Assembly: GCA_017458065.1 (NCBI GenBank)
Contig: JAFTGD010000023.1
Coordinates: 35,722-99,721, forward strand
Origin: Oscillospiraceae bacterium
Lineage (GTDB): Bacteria; Bacillota; Clostridia; Oscillospirales; Oscillospiraceae
Reading direction: 5' to 3'
DNA: 64,000 bases
Shown here: one piece after another, positions 48,903 to 56,988 of the stretch
How the letters are laid out: each line of letters begins with the position of its first letter
How positions within the stretch are numbered: position 1 is the first letter of the stretch
Program-made: the position numbers and the translations under genes
The notes under the pieces: model-generated
The model's database searches: none
The model's input: the letters and a program-made list of their open reading frames with translations, nothing else
What the model was told of the DNA's origin: nothing

Positions 48903-49592
48903 TCACTCATGCTGCTCTTTCGCAATAATCAAAGAGAAGTACCCGGCAACATCGGGAAGCTCATCCAGACTGTGAAAAACTGTTTCCGTTGCCATACCGC
49001 AATTCTCCACGGCACAGATCTGACGTCTGCTTTCTCTTAGAAGTTCTTTCACCTCCGCCATATGGCTTGCGGATTTCATAAGTACATAGGTTCCGGGCTG
49101 ATTTAGCGGATCGGAGGTTTTGTAAACGTCAGGCACAATATGCAAAGATTCGTTCGAACTCACTAAAGTCAGGTTCAGGCGGGCAGCGGCAGCACAAAAT
49201 GAAGTTACGCCCGGTACCAGCTCCACGGGATAGCCATCCCTCTCCAGAATATGCTGCAGATAGCTGAAGGTACAGTAAATCGTGGGATCACCCAGTGTCA
49301 GATAAACTACATTTCTGCCTTGATCCAAATACTGTTCCAATAGCTTTGCTCCCTTGATGTGTTCAGCATTCATCTGTTCCCGGTCTTTGATCATCGGGAG
49401 AAAAATGGGAACCAGTTCCTTTTCCGCAATCTCCGGGACGGCGGTGATTGCAATCTGATATGCTACAGACTCCTGGGCGACTTTGCCGGGTACAGCAATC
49501 ACGCGATTCTCACGGATCAGGCGGATAGCTTTTTGTGTCATTAGTTCTGGGTCGCCAGGGCCAACGCCTACACCATATGCGATGCCTCTCAT
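48903..49592 (-). CDS. cobI: Precorrin-2 / cobalt-factor-II C20-methyltransferase
   Basis: This 229-residue SAM methyltransferase of corrin synthesis (CobI/CbiL) has the tetrapyrrole methylase motifs VGVGPGDPELMTQKAIRLI, VVYLTLGDPTIYCTFSYL, ELVPGVTSFCAAAARL and GTYVLMKSASHMAEV. It adds the C20 methyl on the way to cobalamin. It stands alone, with no other cob/cbi gene in the window, so either the rest is elsewhere or the pathway is incomplete. ATG follows TAAGGAG at the end of a small upstream ORF. Confidence 0.92.
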   Translation of the reverse strand: MRGIAYGVGVGPGDPELMTQKAIRLIRENRVIAVPGKVAQESVAYQIAITAVPEIAEKELVPIFLPMIKDREQMNAEHIKGAKLLEQYLDQGRNVVYLTLGDPTIYCTFSYLQHILERDGYPVELVPGVTSFCAAAARLNLTLVSSNESLHIVPDVYKTSDPLNQPGTYVLMKSASHMAEVKELLRESRRQICAVENCGMATETVFHSLDELPDVAGYFSLIIAKEQHE

Positions 49593-49605
49593 TGATTTTG
49601 TCTCC

Positions 49606-49725
49606 TTACTTTTTCCGAACAGAATTCAGCTCACCCAGAAAAGTCATTTTGGGCAGAACATCCGTCAGAAATCCATCGGCTCCGTTTCTGAATTCCTGCA
49701 AGATAAGAAGAATCTTCATAACCAT
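49606..49725 (-). CDS. Small ORF upstream of cobI
   Basis: A 39-codon frame (MVMKILLILQEF ... ELNSVRKK) ends inside the cobI ribosome site (TAAGGAG). A TATAAT stands upstream of it. It could be a short translated leader or the end of a lost gene; I do not recognise it. Confidence 0.3.
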   Translation of the reverse strand: MVMKILLILQEFRNGADGFLTDVLPKMTFLGELNSVRKK

Positions 49726-49861
49726 TTCGCTGCCTCTGCAAATCCAAAGTTGGTGGGATGATTATATCAGACAAAGTATAATATGGGAAGAAGAAAACGG
49801 ACTCTGATTGTATTATGAGCAGGGCTCCCTTCCTAGATGCCCAATTCAGTTCTTTTCTACG

Positions 49862-50030
49862 TTAGCTTGTGGTGTCCGTCCCGTCGTAAAAATGAAAGAC
49901 CAGCGTTCCGTCCCGGTGTACTTCCACATAGTCCACCAGGGAAAGCCAGAGCCGATTGTCGAACTCGGTGAGAAGATCTTCACGCTTGCTGACCGTGGAA
50001 ATGAACCGGTCTATTGCCTTCGCCTTTCTT
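49862..50030 (-). pseudogene. C-terminal remnant of a large serine recombinase
   Basis: One frame reads AKAIDRFISTVSKREDLL, then EFDNRLWLSLVDYVEVHRDG and TLVFHFYDGTD before TAA. The motif FDxxLWxxLVDxVxVxxDGxxxFxFxDGT is the usual end of resolvase/recombinase-type site-specific recombinases. It begins within a DUF362 remnant in another frame, so the two were joined by a deletion. Confidence 0.6.
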
Positions 50031-50189
50031 GCCCGGATCGTCCGCGTTCACCACCGCGTCGTAGCAGGCCTGGTCCAGAGCCACCGGGTCGCTTGATGCG
50101 AAGATCCCGAGGTCCGCCATCTCCGGCTTGTGCGGGCTGCCGTCGCAGTCGCAGTCCGCGCTCAGCCGGTTTGCCACCGAATGGAAGAC
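50020..50189 (-). pseudogene. Fragment of a DUF362 (ferredoxin-type) protein
   Basis: About 50 residues (SADCDCDGSPHKPEMADLG, FASSDPVALDQACYDAVV) match the conserved C-terminal part of DUF362 proteins (CDCxGxPxxPxxPDIGILAS-DPVALDQAC). The frame shows no start and both sides are foreign sequence. Confidence 0.65.
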
Positions 50190-50196
50190 GAAAGGG

Positions 50197-50420
50197 AAGA
50201 TCGAGCGGGCGCAGAATGCGTCTGACCGTGCGCTGGAACTGCTCGATTTCACGATCGCCGGAGTAGTTGAAAAAAGGAAAAATCCGCGAGAGCTGTTACG
50301 TATGCGGGAAGTCCTCTGTGTTTTTTTTACGGAGAAAATCAGTACGCCTCGACGAATGAATCGCTGAACAAGTATTTCGAGCCGTTTTCCATGAAAGCCG
50401 CACGTCAGCGCCTGGGCTGA
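50197..50420 (+). pseudogene. C-terminal fragment of an unidentified gene with a T8-tract frameshift
   Basis: A plus-strand frame (KIERAQNASDRALELLDFTI, then RELLRMREVLCVFF) reaches a run of eight T. Shifting frame there continues as YGENQYASTNESLNKYF and FEPFSMKAARQRLG to TGA at 50418. A strong terminator follows, so this looks like the true end of a gene. I do not recognise the family. The shift could be mutation or a sequencing error. Confidence 0.4.
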
Positions 50421-50452
50421 GATTCCGCTAAGATTATTATGGCTTATCGAAA

Positions 50453-50497
50453 GGCCGCCGGGAGAATTTTGTTCTGTTCTCCTGGCGGCCATGTTCT
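50453..50497 (+). terminator. Rho-independent terminator
   Basis: GGCCGCCGGGAGAA (50453-50466) pairs with TTCTCCTGGCGGCC (50477-50490) with one mismatch, then ATGTTCTTATTT. Confidence 0.75.
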
Positions 50498-50663
50498 TAT
50501 TTCTTCAACACGGAAAGAGCTCCCTGCTCTTGATAGATTGAGATAGACAGCGGCAAATCGAGGCATATCAAGGTATCACTGCACGCGCTCCTCGACAACC
50601 ACCGGCTCGATAACTGCTTCCGTGAAGGATCGCTTATGCGTATTGTTTTAACAGGATCGGCGG

Positions 50664-51658
50664 TTAGAAGAACAGCGGCAGGGCGTTATACAGGTATTCC
50701 TGCACGGCGTTAAAGTCATGATAACCGCCGTCCTTCAGATAAAAGACATAGTGCTCCGGCGTGAACAGCTCTCTGGTGAGCATCTCGTCCGCCATATCGA
50801 TGGACTGACTTTTTACGGAATCATTCGTTCCGACCGCGTGATAGATGAAGTAGCCGTGCTCTTCCAGATCGTTGTCGCGCACCAGCTGCTCGATGAAGTC
50901 CACGTTTTTCTCAATCTGGAAGTCTCCGTAGGTCCCATAATACCAGCTGGAGCCGCTCATGGGCAGGAAGTAACGGATGTAATCGGCATCGTAGCAGAAC
51001 TGCAGCCATGTGGTGACGGAGCCCAGGGAGAAGCCGCCGAAGGCGCGGTGATCGCGGGAGGCCTTCAGATCCTCCGGGGATGTGGACGCCGCCCAGGTGT
51101 GGAACTGTCCTTCTACCGCGGGCATCAGGTGCTCTTCAAAGTCCTGATGAAAGGCGCGAAACTCCTGAATGGAGCTTGAGAAATCTGTGCGGCTGTTCTC
51201 GTTGTAAAAGCTCGCGGAGACGATGATGATCGGCGGGATATCTCCGTTTGCGATCAGGTTGTCAAAGAGGTTTTTTGTCTCCGTAAATTCAAAGTATTCC
51301 CCGCGTGCCCGCCCCAGCCGTGCATGAGGTAGAGAATGTTATACCGGGTTTGCAGATCGCTCTCGTCATAGCCGCAGGGTGTGTAGACCCAGGCTGTTTT
51401 GGTAATGGGAGCGCTGTCGCGTACATAGTCCCGGGATTCATAGTCCAGCCGGGTGACCGTACCCGGCTGCGCGGAGGCCTGCAGATAGGCCGCGGGGACT
51501 GAGGTGGTATAACCAGTTTGGGCGATCTGCCCGGGGCTGACCGCCTCCGCGCAGGCCTCAGCCGGGTTGACGGGGCTGACCGCCTCCGCGCAGGCGGAGA
51601 GGCCGAGCGCAAGGCAAAGGGAAAACAGAAACGACGCTTGTTTTCTCATAGGCCTCAC
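50664..51658 (-). pseudogene. Secreted lipoprotein esterase (feruloyl-esterase-like), frameshifted
   Basis: The first part (51658-51254) encodes a lipoprotein signal (FLFSLCLALGLSAC) and the start of an alpha/beta hydrolase (YNILYLMHGWGGHAG). At a GGGG run near 51298 the frame shifts; the continuing frame reads EYFEFTETKNLFDNL, then the esterase core AVEGQFHTW, the nucleophile GGFSLGSV and the final His in DGGYHDF. One missing G restores the whole. It is most like the esterase domain family of xylanase/feruloyl esterases. The region after the lipobox has two copies of CAEAVSP from a short tandem duplication. Either a recent pseudogene or a sequence error. Confidence 0.75.
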
Positions 51659-52518
51659 TCGTGGATCTTCCAGCCGCAGAGCATCTTGACAAAAGCGGGG
51701 TTGGAGTGATCGACGATCTCGCTGTGGCCGAGGTCCTTCTTCGCGATGACGGCGTTATCCTCGTCGGTGAGGGCAAAGTCCCAAATATCCATGTTCTGGG
51801 CCATGCGCTCGGGCTTGACGGATTTGGGGATGATGACCACACCGCGCTGCACATTCCAGCGGAGGACGACCTGCGCCGCGCTCTTGCCGTATTTTTCGCC
51901 GATGGCGGTCAGTTCCGTGTCGGTGAAGATGCCGTGCTTGCCCTCGGCCAAAGGACCCCATGCCATAGGCTGAACACCGTAGTTGCGCATGTTCTCCAGC
52001 GCGTCCCACTGCTGGAAGAAGGGGTGCAGCTCCACCTGGCAGACGGCGGGGATAACATCCACCGTCTCGCAGATGTTGGCGAGGATGGCGGGATAGCAGT
52101 TGGCCACGCCGATGGCCTTGAGCTTTCCTTCCCTGTATGCTTCTTCCATGGCGCGGTAGGCGCCGAAGTAATCGCCCATGGGCTGGTGGAACAGATACAG
52201 GTCCACATAGTCGAGACCCAGCTTCTGCAGAGAGACGTCGATGGCAACCTTGGCGGCCTCGTAGTTCGAGTCCTGCACCCAGAGCTTGGTGACAATGAAA
52301 AGTTCTTCGCGCGTTACAAGCCCGTCGGCGATGGCGCGGGCGATGGCCTTGCCGACCGCCTCTTCGTTAAAGTAGGACGCGGCGGTGTCAAACAGACGGT
52401 AGCCGACCTTGATGGCGTTGTAGACGACTTCCTCGCACTGCGCCATATCGGGGATCTGAAAAACGCCGAAGCCCTCCAGAGGCATCTTTGCGCCGGTGTT
52501 CAAAGTAATATATTCCAT
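51655..52518 (-). CDS. Aldo/keto reductase
   Basis: This 287-residue NADPH-dependent reductase has the catalytic set Asp/Tyr (GYRLFDTAASYFNEEAVGKA), Lys (FIVTKLW) and His (VDLYLFHQPMG) and the C-terminal cofactor motif IIPKSVKPERMAQN. ATG 52518 is fixed by GGAGGAAAT upstream. It overlaps the esterase gene by 4 bases. Its promoter carries a palindrome whose half-site recurs at the LysR-type gene at 53.8 kb. Confidence 0.92.
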   Translation of the reverse strand: MEYITLNTGAKMPLEGFGVFQIPDMAQCEEVVYNAIKVGYRLFDTAASYFNEEAVGKAIARAIADGLVTREELFIVTKLWVQDSNYEAAKVAIDVSLQKLGLDYVDLYLFHQPMGDYFGAYRAMEEAYREGKLKAIGVANCYPAILANICETVDVIPAVCQVELHPFFQQWDALENMRNYGVQPMAWGPLAEGKHGIFTDTELTAIGEKYGKSAAQVVLRWNVQRGVVIIPKSVKPERMAQNMDIWDFALTDEDNAVIAKKDLGHSEIVDHSNPAFVKMLCGWKIHE

Positions 52519-52552
52519 GATAATTTCCTCCTGTTTTTTGTTTTGTGGCTTC

Positions 52553-52589
52553 ATTATAAAGGGGAAACCGGCATTTGTACAATGCCGGT
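52553..52589 (-). promoter_or_regulatory. Promoter of the aldo/keto reductase with palindromic operator
   Basis: Minus-strand -35 TTGTAC (52582-52577), 18 bases, -10 TATAAT (52558-52553). Arms ACCGGCATT (52567-52575) and AATGCCGGT (52581-52589) form a perfect palindrome covering the -35. The word TTGTACAATGCC (52575-52586) recurs exactly at 53762-53773. Confidence 0.7.
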
Positions 52590-52613
52590 TCCTGATACTG
52601 CTATGCGTCTGAA

Positions 52614-52703
52614 TTATACCTTTGCCGCGAGAGCTTTCGCCTGCCGGGTGTCGGTTGTCATACCAAGATATTCCATGCCGCAGAGCATGGTAAAGCGGCT
52701 CAT
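52614..52703 (-). other. Short open frame between hydrolase and aldo/keto reductase
   Basis: A 29-codon frame (MSRFTMLCGMEYLGMTTDTR ...) directly after the hydrolase stop. It has no ribosome site and may be the tail of a lost gene. I see nothing else in this gap. Confidence 0.2.
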
Positions 52704-52716
52704 GGTGTACTCGCCC

Positions 52717-53712
52717 TTATCCGATCATGTTTCTCTCCCAGAAGGCCACGGCGTTGTCGATCCAGCCCTCGGCCACGGTGCCGATCCCCAAGCCGAAGCC
52801 GTGGGGCAGGCCGTCGTAAATGTCGATCTCCGCGTCCGTACCGTTCCGTTTGATCGCGTCGATACGCCGCTGCATGGTGCGCCAGCTTGCGATCCCGTCT
52901 GAAGTTCCCACGCAGTTATAGGTGGGCGGCTCGTTGCCGTATACCTCGCTGAGGCCCGTGTACTGCATGATAACCGCCGCGGGCTGGGGATATTCTTTCT
53001 CACCAAAGGCCGCTGTGCCATAGCTGCCCAGCCAGGCCGCCATCCGCGCCCCGGCGCTGCCGCCCCAGAGGGAGTAGTCGTTTACATCGACCTGCAGCTC
53101 GTCGGCGTGGTCAAAGATAAAGGCAATGGCCCGGGCCAGATCCTCGCAGGCGGTCTGCGCGCCGGGGCGGTAGATCAGGGCAAAGGCGTTGTAGCCTTTT
53201 TTCGGCAGCTCCAGCGCGTGGGGGAAGCTGTCGTGCATGGCACCGACAAAGGCAAAGCCTCCGCCCGCGTTGCAGACGGCGAACCTGGCCCCCGGCTCGC
53301 CCCGGAAGAAGAACAGGCCGGTGTCCCTCTTGTCCGGATCTGCGGCCTTTTCCTCCTCGCTGTAGATGTCATAGAAGATCTGCTCGCCGCTCTCTGCCCG
53401 GGCTCTCAGCGTATTGACGATCTCGACAGTCTTCTCGGTATTCACATAGTTATACCAGGTCAGACGGAGATTACGCAGCTTGTCCCCGCTCCAGTAGTAT
53501 TCATCCGCAGGGAGCAGCAGACGGCCATAGTCACCAAAGACCGGATCGTTCATCACATCCCTCACGGAACTCTCCGCGGTATAAGGGCCGTTTATTGTTT
53601 TTCCCATTTCGTTTCCTTTTTCATTTTCTGCCTGTGCGCTTTGTCCAAAGCCCGCTGTCAACGCAGCGCAGGCGGACAGGATCAGCGCCAGGGTTCGCTT
53701 GATCGTGTTCAT
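52717..53712 (-). CDS. Exported alpha/beta hydrolase (esterase-like)
   Basis: This 331-residue protein has a signal peptide (TLALILSACAALTAGFG), and an alpha/beta-hydrolase core with the nucleophile elbow WGGSAGARMAAW (~217), FAVCNAGGGFAFVG for the oxyanion region and the final His in YDGLPHGFGLG. It resembles carbohydrate-ester or carboxyl esterases of the BD-FAE/lipase class. It is divergent from the LysR-family gene with ~107 bases between, and is followed by the aldo/keto reductase and a second esterase. Control by that regulator is likely. Confidence 0.8.
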   Translation of the reverse strand: MNTIKRTLALILSACAALTAGFGQSAQAENEKGNEMGKTINGPYTAESSVRDVMNDPVFGDYGRLLLPADEYYWSGDKLRNLRLTWYNYVNTEKTVEIVNTLRARAESGEQIFYDIYSEEEKAADPDKRDTGLFFFRGEPGARFAVCNAGGGFAFVGAMHDSFPHALELPKKGYNAFALIYRPGAQTACEDLARAIAFIFDHADELQVDVNDYSLWGGSAGARMAAWLGSYGTAAFGEKEYPQPAAVIMQYTGLSEVYGNEPPTYNCVGTSDGIASWRTMQRRIDAIKRNGTDAEIDIYDGLPHGFGLGIGTVAEGWIDNAVAFWERNMIG

Positions 53713-53761
53713 AAACTCACTTCCTTCTCACCATCCCGCAGTATACCAGCAAAAACTTTTG

Positions 53762-53791
53762 TTGTACAATGCCATTGAATTATGATATTAT
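53762..53791 (+). promoter_or_regulatory. Promoter/operator of the LysR-type gene (53.8 kb)
   Basis: TTGTAC (53762-53767), 18 bases, TATTAT (53786-53791). The overlapping word TTGTACAATGCC is identical to the one in the aldo/keto reductase operator, with the same promoter geometry. This suggests the LysR protein binds both. Confidence 0.6.
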
Positions 53792-53819
53792 AACTACAGA
53801 TGATAGTGAGGTGATCCTG

Positions 53820-54671
53820 ATGCTGGAGATCTATCTGCTGGAACAGCTGGAGGCCTTTGCACGCTGCGGGACGCTCTCCGCCGCGGCGGAGGAACTGCAC
53901 CTGAGCCAGCCGGCCCTGACCCGCTCGATGAAAAAGCTGGAGGAGGTCATTGGCGTGCCGCTGTTCGAGCGGCAGAAGAACAAGCTGACCCTGAACGAAA
54001 ACGGCAGACTGGCCGCCGAGTATGCCCGGCGGGTGCTGGACCAGGACCGGGAGATTGTCGAGCGCGTGCGGGCCTTTGACCGGGCCAGCCGCACCATCAG
54101 CATCGGCTCCTGCGCGCCGGTCCCACTGGACCAGATTGTACCGGTGCTGTCCCGCCTTTATGTGGGAATGACGATCTCCCAGGAGCTCGGCAATGACGAT
54201 GCGCTGCTTGAGCGCCTCCTGGCGGGCGAGCATAAGCTGGTGATCCTGCACGAGCAGCCGGAGGACGAGTCGCTGCACTGGAAACCCTGCAGTTCGGAAA
54301 AGCTCTTTTTGGTGGTTCCGTCGACCCATCCCCTGGCGAAGCATGAGAAAGGGATCCGGCTCAAAGAGCTGGAGGGGCAGAGTATTCTGCTCTTCTCCCA
54401 GATCGGCTTCTGGTACGAACTCTGCAAGGAGAAGATCCCCCATCCCCGCTTTATCCTGCAGGACGATTTCCATACCTTCGGCGAGCTGGCTTATGCTTCC
54501 GCCCTGCCGGTGTTCACCACAGACTACTGGGTTAAGCGGGACGAATATGCCTCGGACGGCCGCGTCCTGCTACCGATCCTGGACCCGGAAGCCAGCGTAA
54601 ACTATTATCTGGCCTGCGCCGGAAAAGACAGGCGCCGTTTCAAAGCCCTGTTTGAACAGATCGAAGCCTGA
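53820..54671 (+). CDS. LysR-family transcriptional regulator
   Basis: This 283-residue protein has the LysR helix-turn-helix (LEAFARCGTLSAAAEELHLSQPALTRSMKKLEEVIGVPLF) and an effector-binding domain. ATG 53820 is preferred (AGGTG upstream, normal N-terminus MLEIYLLEQL); an in-frame ATG at 53769 overlaps the promoter. It is divergent from the exported hydrolase and shares an operator word with the aldo/keto reductase promoter. Confidence 0.88.
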   Translation: MLEIYLLEQLEAFARCGTLSAAAEELHLSQPALTRSMKKLEEVIGVPLFERQKNKLTLNENGRLAAEYARRVLDQDREIVERVRAFDRASRTISIGSCAPVPLDQIVPVLSRLYVGMTISQELGNDDALLERLLAGEHKLVILHEQPEDESLHWKPCSSEKLFLVVPSTHPLAKHEKGIRLKELEGQSILLFSQIGFWYELCKEKIPHPRFILQDDFHTFGELAYASALPVFTTDYWVKRDEYASDGRVLLPILDPEASVNYYLACAGKDRRRFKALFEQIEA

Positions 54672-54675
54672 ATTT

Positions 54676-54712
54676 GACAGCCCTCACGAAATCCTGTGAG
54701 GGCTGTCGTCAT
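54676..54712 (+). terminator. Rho-independent terminator
   Basis: GACAGCCCTCAC (54676-54687) with its complement at 54696-54707, then GTCATTT. It follows the LysR-type stop by 4 bases and faces the ElaA-like gene. Confidence 0.85.
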
Positions 54713-54736
54713 TTCTCAATTGAAATTTTGTGCTTT

Positions 54737-55174
54737 TTACAATTCCAGTGTCATCTTCACATGGGGGATGCCGTCCAGCAGGAACTCGTCCGAGATCTGC
54801 CGGAAGCCCTGCTTCTCGTAAAGCCCTTTGGCATAGGTCTGCGCCTCCAGATAGATGCGGTCGGCGCCAAAGACCTCCTGAGCAGTCCGTATCCCCTCGG
54901 CAAGAACCCGGCTGCCGTAGCCTTTTCTTCTCTCCGCGGCGATCACGCGCCCGATGGATACCGCCTCGTTTTCCGCCCCTCTGTCCAGCACGCGGAGGTA
55001 CGCTTTGATCTCTCCGTTCTCTTCCAGCCAGACATGCACCGCCCCCTGGTCCAGATCATCGAGCTCCATATAGGGGCAGTTCTGTTCCACTACAAAGACC
55101 GAGACGCGCAGGCGCAGGATCCGATACAGCTCTTCGGCCGTCAGCTCATGAAATATTTTGATTACCGTATTCAT
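54737..55174 (-). CDS. GNAT acetyltransferase, ElaA-like
   Basis: This 145-residue protein matches the ElaA subgroup of GNAT: LYRILRLRVSVFVVEQNCPYMELDDLD near the start, SIGRVIAAERRKGYGSRVLAEGI for acetyl-CoA binding, and YEKQGFRQISDEFLLDGIPHVKM near the end. The acceptor is unknown. Confidence 0.9.
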   Translation of the reverse strand: MNTVIKIFHELTAEELYRILRLRVSVFVVEQNCPYMELDDLDQGAVHVWLEENGEIKAYLRVLDRGAENEAVSIGRVIAAERRKGYGSRVLAEGIRTAQEVFGADRIYLEAQTYAKGLYEKQGFRQISDEFLLDGIPHVKMTLEL

Positions 55175-55233
55175 ATACTCTTACTCCTGTAAAGATGATT
55201 TGAACCGGAACTTGCTTCTGCAATCGCGCTTGC

Positions 55234-55374
55234 CTAATACAAGGTTGTTTCCATTCGCCTCAGAAAATAGCCGTCATGGCCGTTTTGCTCGATGGGTGTT
55301 GCCTCGGCATAGCCTTCGCCTTGCCGTGTGATGCGGCCGGATGCCTCTGCGCTTTGCGCCTGTGCAGGCGTCAT
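55234..55374 (-). pseudogene. Duplicated C-terminal fragment of the 59.7-kb lipoprotein gene
   Basis: The frame MTPAQAQSAEASGRITRQG to EATPIEQNGHDGYFLRRMET is nearly identical to the end of the lipoprotein encoded at 59665-60954. Only the last ~46 codons are present. Directly upstream (55388-55400) stand the first codons (GTG AAT GAG) and promoter of a YgjV-type gene copied from 58.9 kb. It is a recombinant joint of two neighbouring genes. Confidence 0.8.
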
Positions 55375-55387
55375 GAACAACATACTC

Positions 55388-55457
55388 ATTCACGTTATAA
55401 CTACCTCACATTATCACGGTCTGACAAGATGATACCACAGAAACAGAAGCGTGTAAA
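55388..55457 (-). repeat. Promoter module, copy B (minus)
   Basis: TTTACA (55457-55452), 17 bases, TATCAT (55434-55429), with the spacer ending TGTGG and the downstream CTTGTCAGACCGTGAT. It continues as ATGTGAGGTAGTTATAACGTG, cut to that length here, matching copy A before the YgjV-type gene almost base for base. Here it drives only a gene fragment. Confidence 0.75.
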
Positions 55458-55533
55458 ACATTTACAGCGCAAACGGCAGATGCAGGGCCATTGCGCAGAT
55501 GAAAACGTTATATCCGGCTTGCACATCTTTGCC

Positions 55534-56232
55534 CTAAAGAGAGGAATCAGCAGGTGAATTCGGTCTTAACCATTCAGCAACTCTACTCACCGTTTCCGTC
55601 TGTTGTTCCAGAGCTGTGATTACCGCTTCGCCATCGCCTTTCTGAATCCCATAGTTTCCAAACTGCGCATGGTTACCGCCATCAAGGACCGCTTCCTCAA
55701 CCGTTCCGTACTGTTCTGCCGCTTTCACTCTTTCCATATTCAGCACGCAGTCTTCCGATCCGTAGACGATCAGCATGGGCTCGTCGAGTTTTTTTGTGGG
55801 ATACGCCGCGAGAAGAATCACACCGTCCATATCATGGTTGGATGCATATTTCGCGGCCATTGCCCCACCCAGAGAGTGTCCGCCGATGTAGATCTTTCCA
55901 TAGTCGTATCTGCGCTGGATCTCTTCCGCCTTGTTGCTGCCGAAGAAAGCAAGATGAAGCGGCATTTTCACAAGGCAAACATCCAGACCTGACTCCGCCA
56001 ATTGAAGGAGCATCGGCGCATATGCCGTCTCCTCTACTTTCGCCCCAGGGTAGAAGATCAGGAGGGAACTGTCTCCCGGGCCATCAAAAAGCCATCCATA
56101 GTCAGTCTGTGTCACAATATCGGATTGCAGAGCATCCAGAGCTGTTTCGTCAGCGCGGTAATAAACTGAAGTATAGAGGAAAATGGCAAGCAGCAGAATA
56201 ACCGGCACTGCTGCGAATATCCACTTTTTCAT
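55534..56232 (-). CDS. Alpha/beta hydrolase with N-terminal membrane anchor
   Basis: The 232 residues start with one membrane helix (WIFAAVPVILLLAIFLYTSVYY), then an alpha/beta hydrolase of the YqiA/dienelactone-like small type: LLIFYPGAKVEETAYAPMLLQLAESGLDVCLV, the nucleophile GGHSLGGAMAAKYA, and the His in DGGNHAQFGNYG. ATG 56232 is chosen by GGAGGAAAGG upstream. Substrate unknown. The membrane gene upstream on the same strand ends 137 bases earlier and may share the promoter. Confidence 0.85.
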   Translation of the reverse strand: MKKWIFAAVPVILLLAIFLYTSVYYRADETALDALQSDIVTQTDYGWLFDGPGDSSLLIFYPGAKVEETAYAPMLLQLAESGLDVCLVKMPLHLAFFGSNKAEEIQRRYDYGKIYIGGHSLGGAMAAKYASNHDMDGVILLAAYPTKKLDEPMLIVYGSEDCVLNMERVKAAEQYGTVEEAVLDGGNHAQFGNYGIQKGDGEAVITALEQQTETVSRVAEWLRPNSPADSSL

Positions 56233-56369
56233 TCCCTTTCCTCCTGATCTTTCATGATCATCTTCCTGTATGTGACTGCCTGCCCATCGCAAGCAAGCAG
56301 CCAGCCGGGCTCGACAAACTGAAATTTGCGCCTGGTCATTAGCCGCGATATGATCGGCCCTTATCCTCA

Positions 56370-56864
56370 TTACAACAGGGATTCAATTCCAGCTACGATA
56401 AATCCTACGATTGGGCAAAACACAGCAGGCCAGAAAATAAGATGCTCCGGGAGCCCCAGTTTCAACAGTTCGTTCTTAGGCTCATAGAATGGATCATCCT
56501 TCACCCCATCTGCATGCAGCCTGTTTCCCGTCTTCTTGAGAAGCAAGTAGTCCAAAAAGAACAAATCGCCGAGACTTATCAGCATCATCTCAAAATACGC
56601 TGTCCAAAATACTTGCCAGAATCCACGTATACCCGCTTGATATGCGCTTAATATCATCCAGATAATTACTGACGGATACAGGATCAAATACATTAGAAGC
56701 GTATGTCTGCGCTCATCCCTTGTGACTGGCCTTGCTTTTTTTTGCAGCGCTTTCGGGAACATTGTAATGAAAGAATGGGGTTTCAAAAGCCAGAACACTG
56801 CTACACAGCTGTTAAATACAGCACTCATAGCCAATCCGTCAAGAATTGCCCTAAGCCAGTTCAT
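56370..56864 (-). CDS. Unknown four-helix membrane protein
   Basis: The 164 residues contain about four hydrophobic segments (MSAVFNSCVAVFWLL, LLMYLILYPSVIIWMILSAY, VFWTAYFEMMLISLGDLFFLDYLL, LIFWPAVFCPIVGFIVAGI) with the motif DLFFLDY in the third. I cannot name a family with confidence. It has one of the shared promoter modules and the ribosome site GGAGGTG. Confidence 0.65.
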   Translation of the reverse strand: MNWLRAILDGLAMSAVFNSCVAVFWLLKPHSFITMFPKALQKKARPVTRDERRHTLLMYLILYPSVIIWMILSAYQAGIRGFWQVFWTAYFEMMLISLGDLFFLDYLLLKKTGNRLHADGVKDDPFYEPKNELLKLGLPEHLIFWPAVFCPIVGFIVAGIESLL

Positions 56865-56882
56865 TTGATTTCACCTCCAGAC

Positions 56883-56929
56883 AAATCCCGACTTGCCAAG
56901 ATAATACCACAGAATCAACACCCTGTAAA
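56883..56929 (-). repeat. Promoter module, copy C (minus)
   Basis: TTTACA (56929-56924), 17 bases, TATTAT (56906-56901), spacer ending TGTGG, then CTTGGCAAGTCGGGAT. A terminator-like hairpin (CCGGGAGCC/GGCCCCCGG, 56940-56959) stands just upstream of it, as at copy A. Confidence 0.75.
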
Positions 56930-56988
56930 ACACGAAAATCCGGGAGCCGAGGCCCCCGGGTAAATCTTCTTATCGTGGATATTGCGGC

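Noticed and set aside
47170-50500. An intact prophage or integrative element.
   Set aside because: Only a phage-tail fragment and a recombinase tail are present; no capsid, terminase, replication or attachment sites can be identified.
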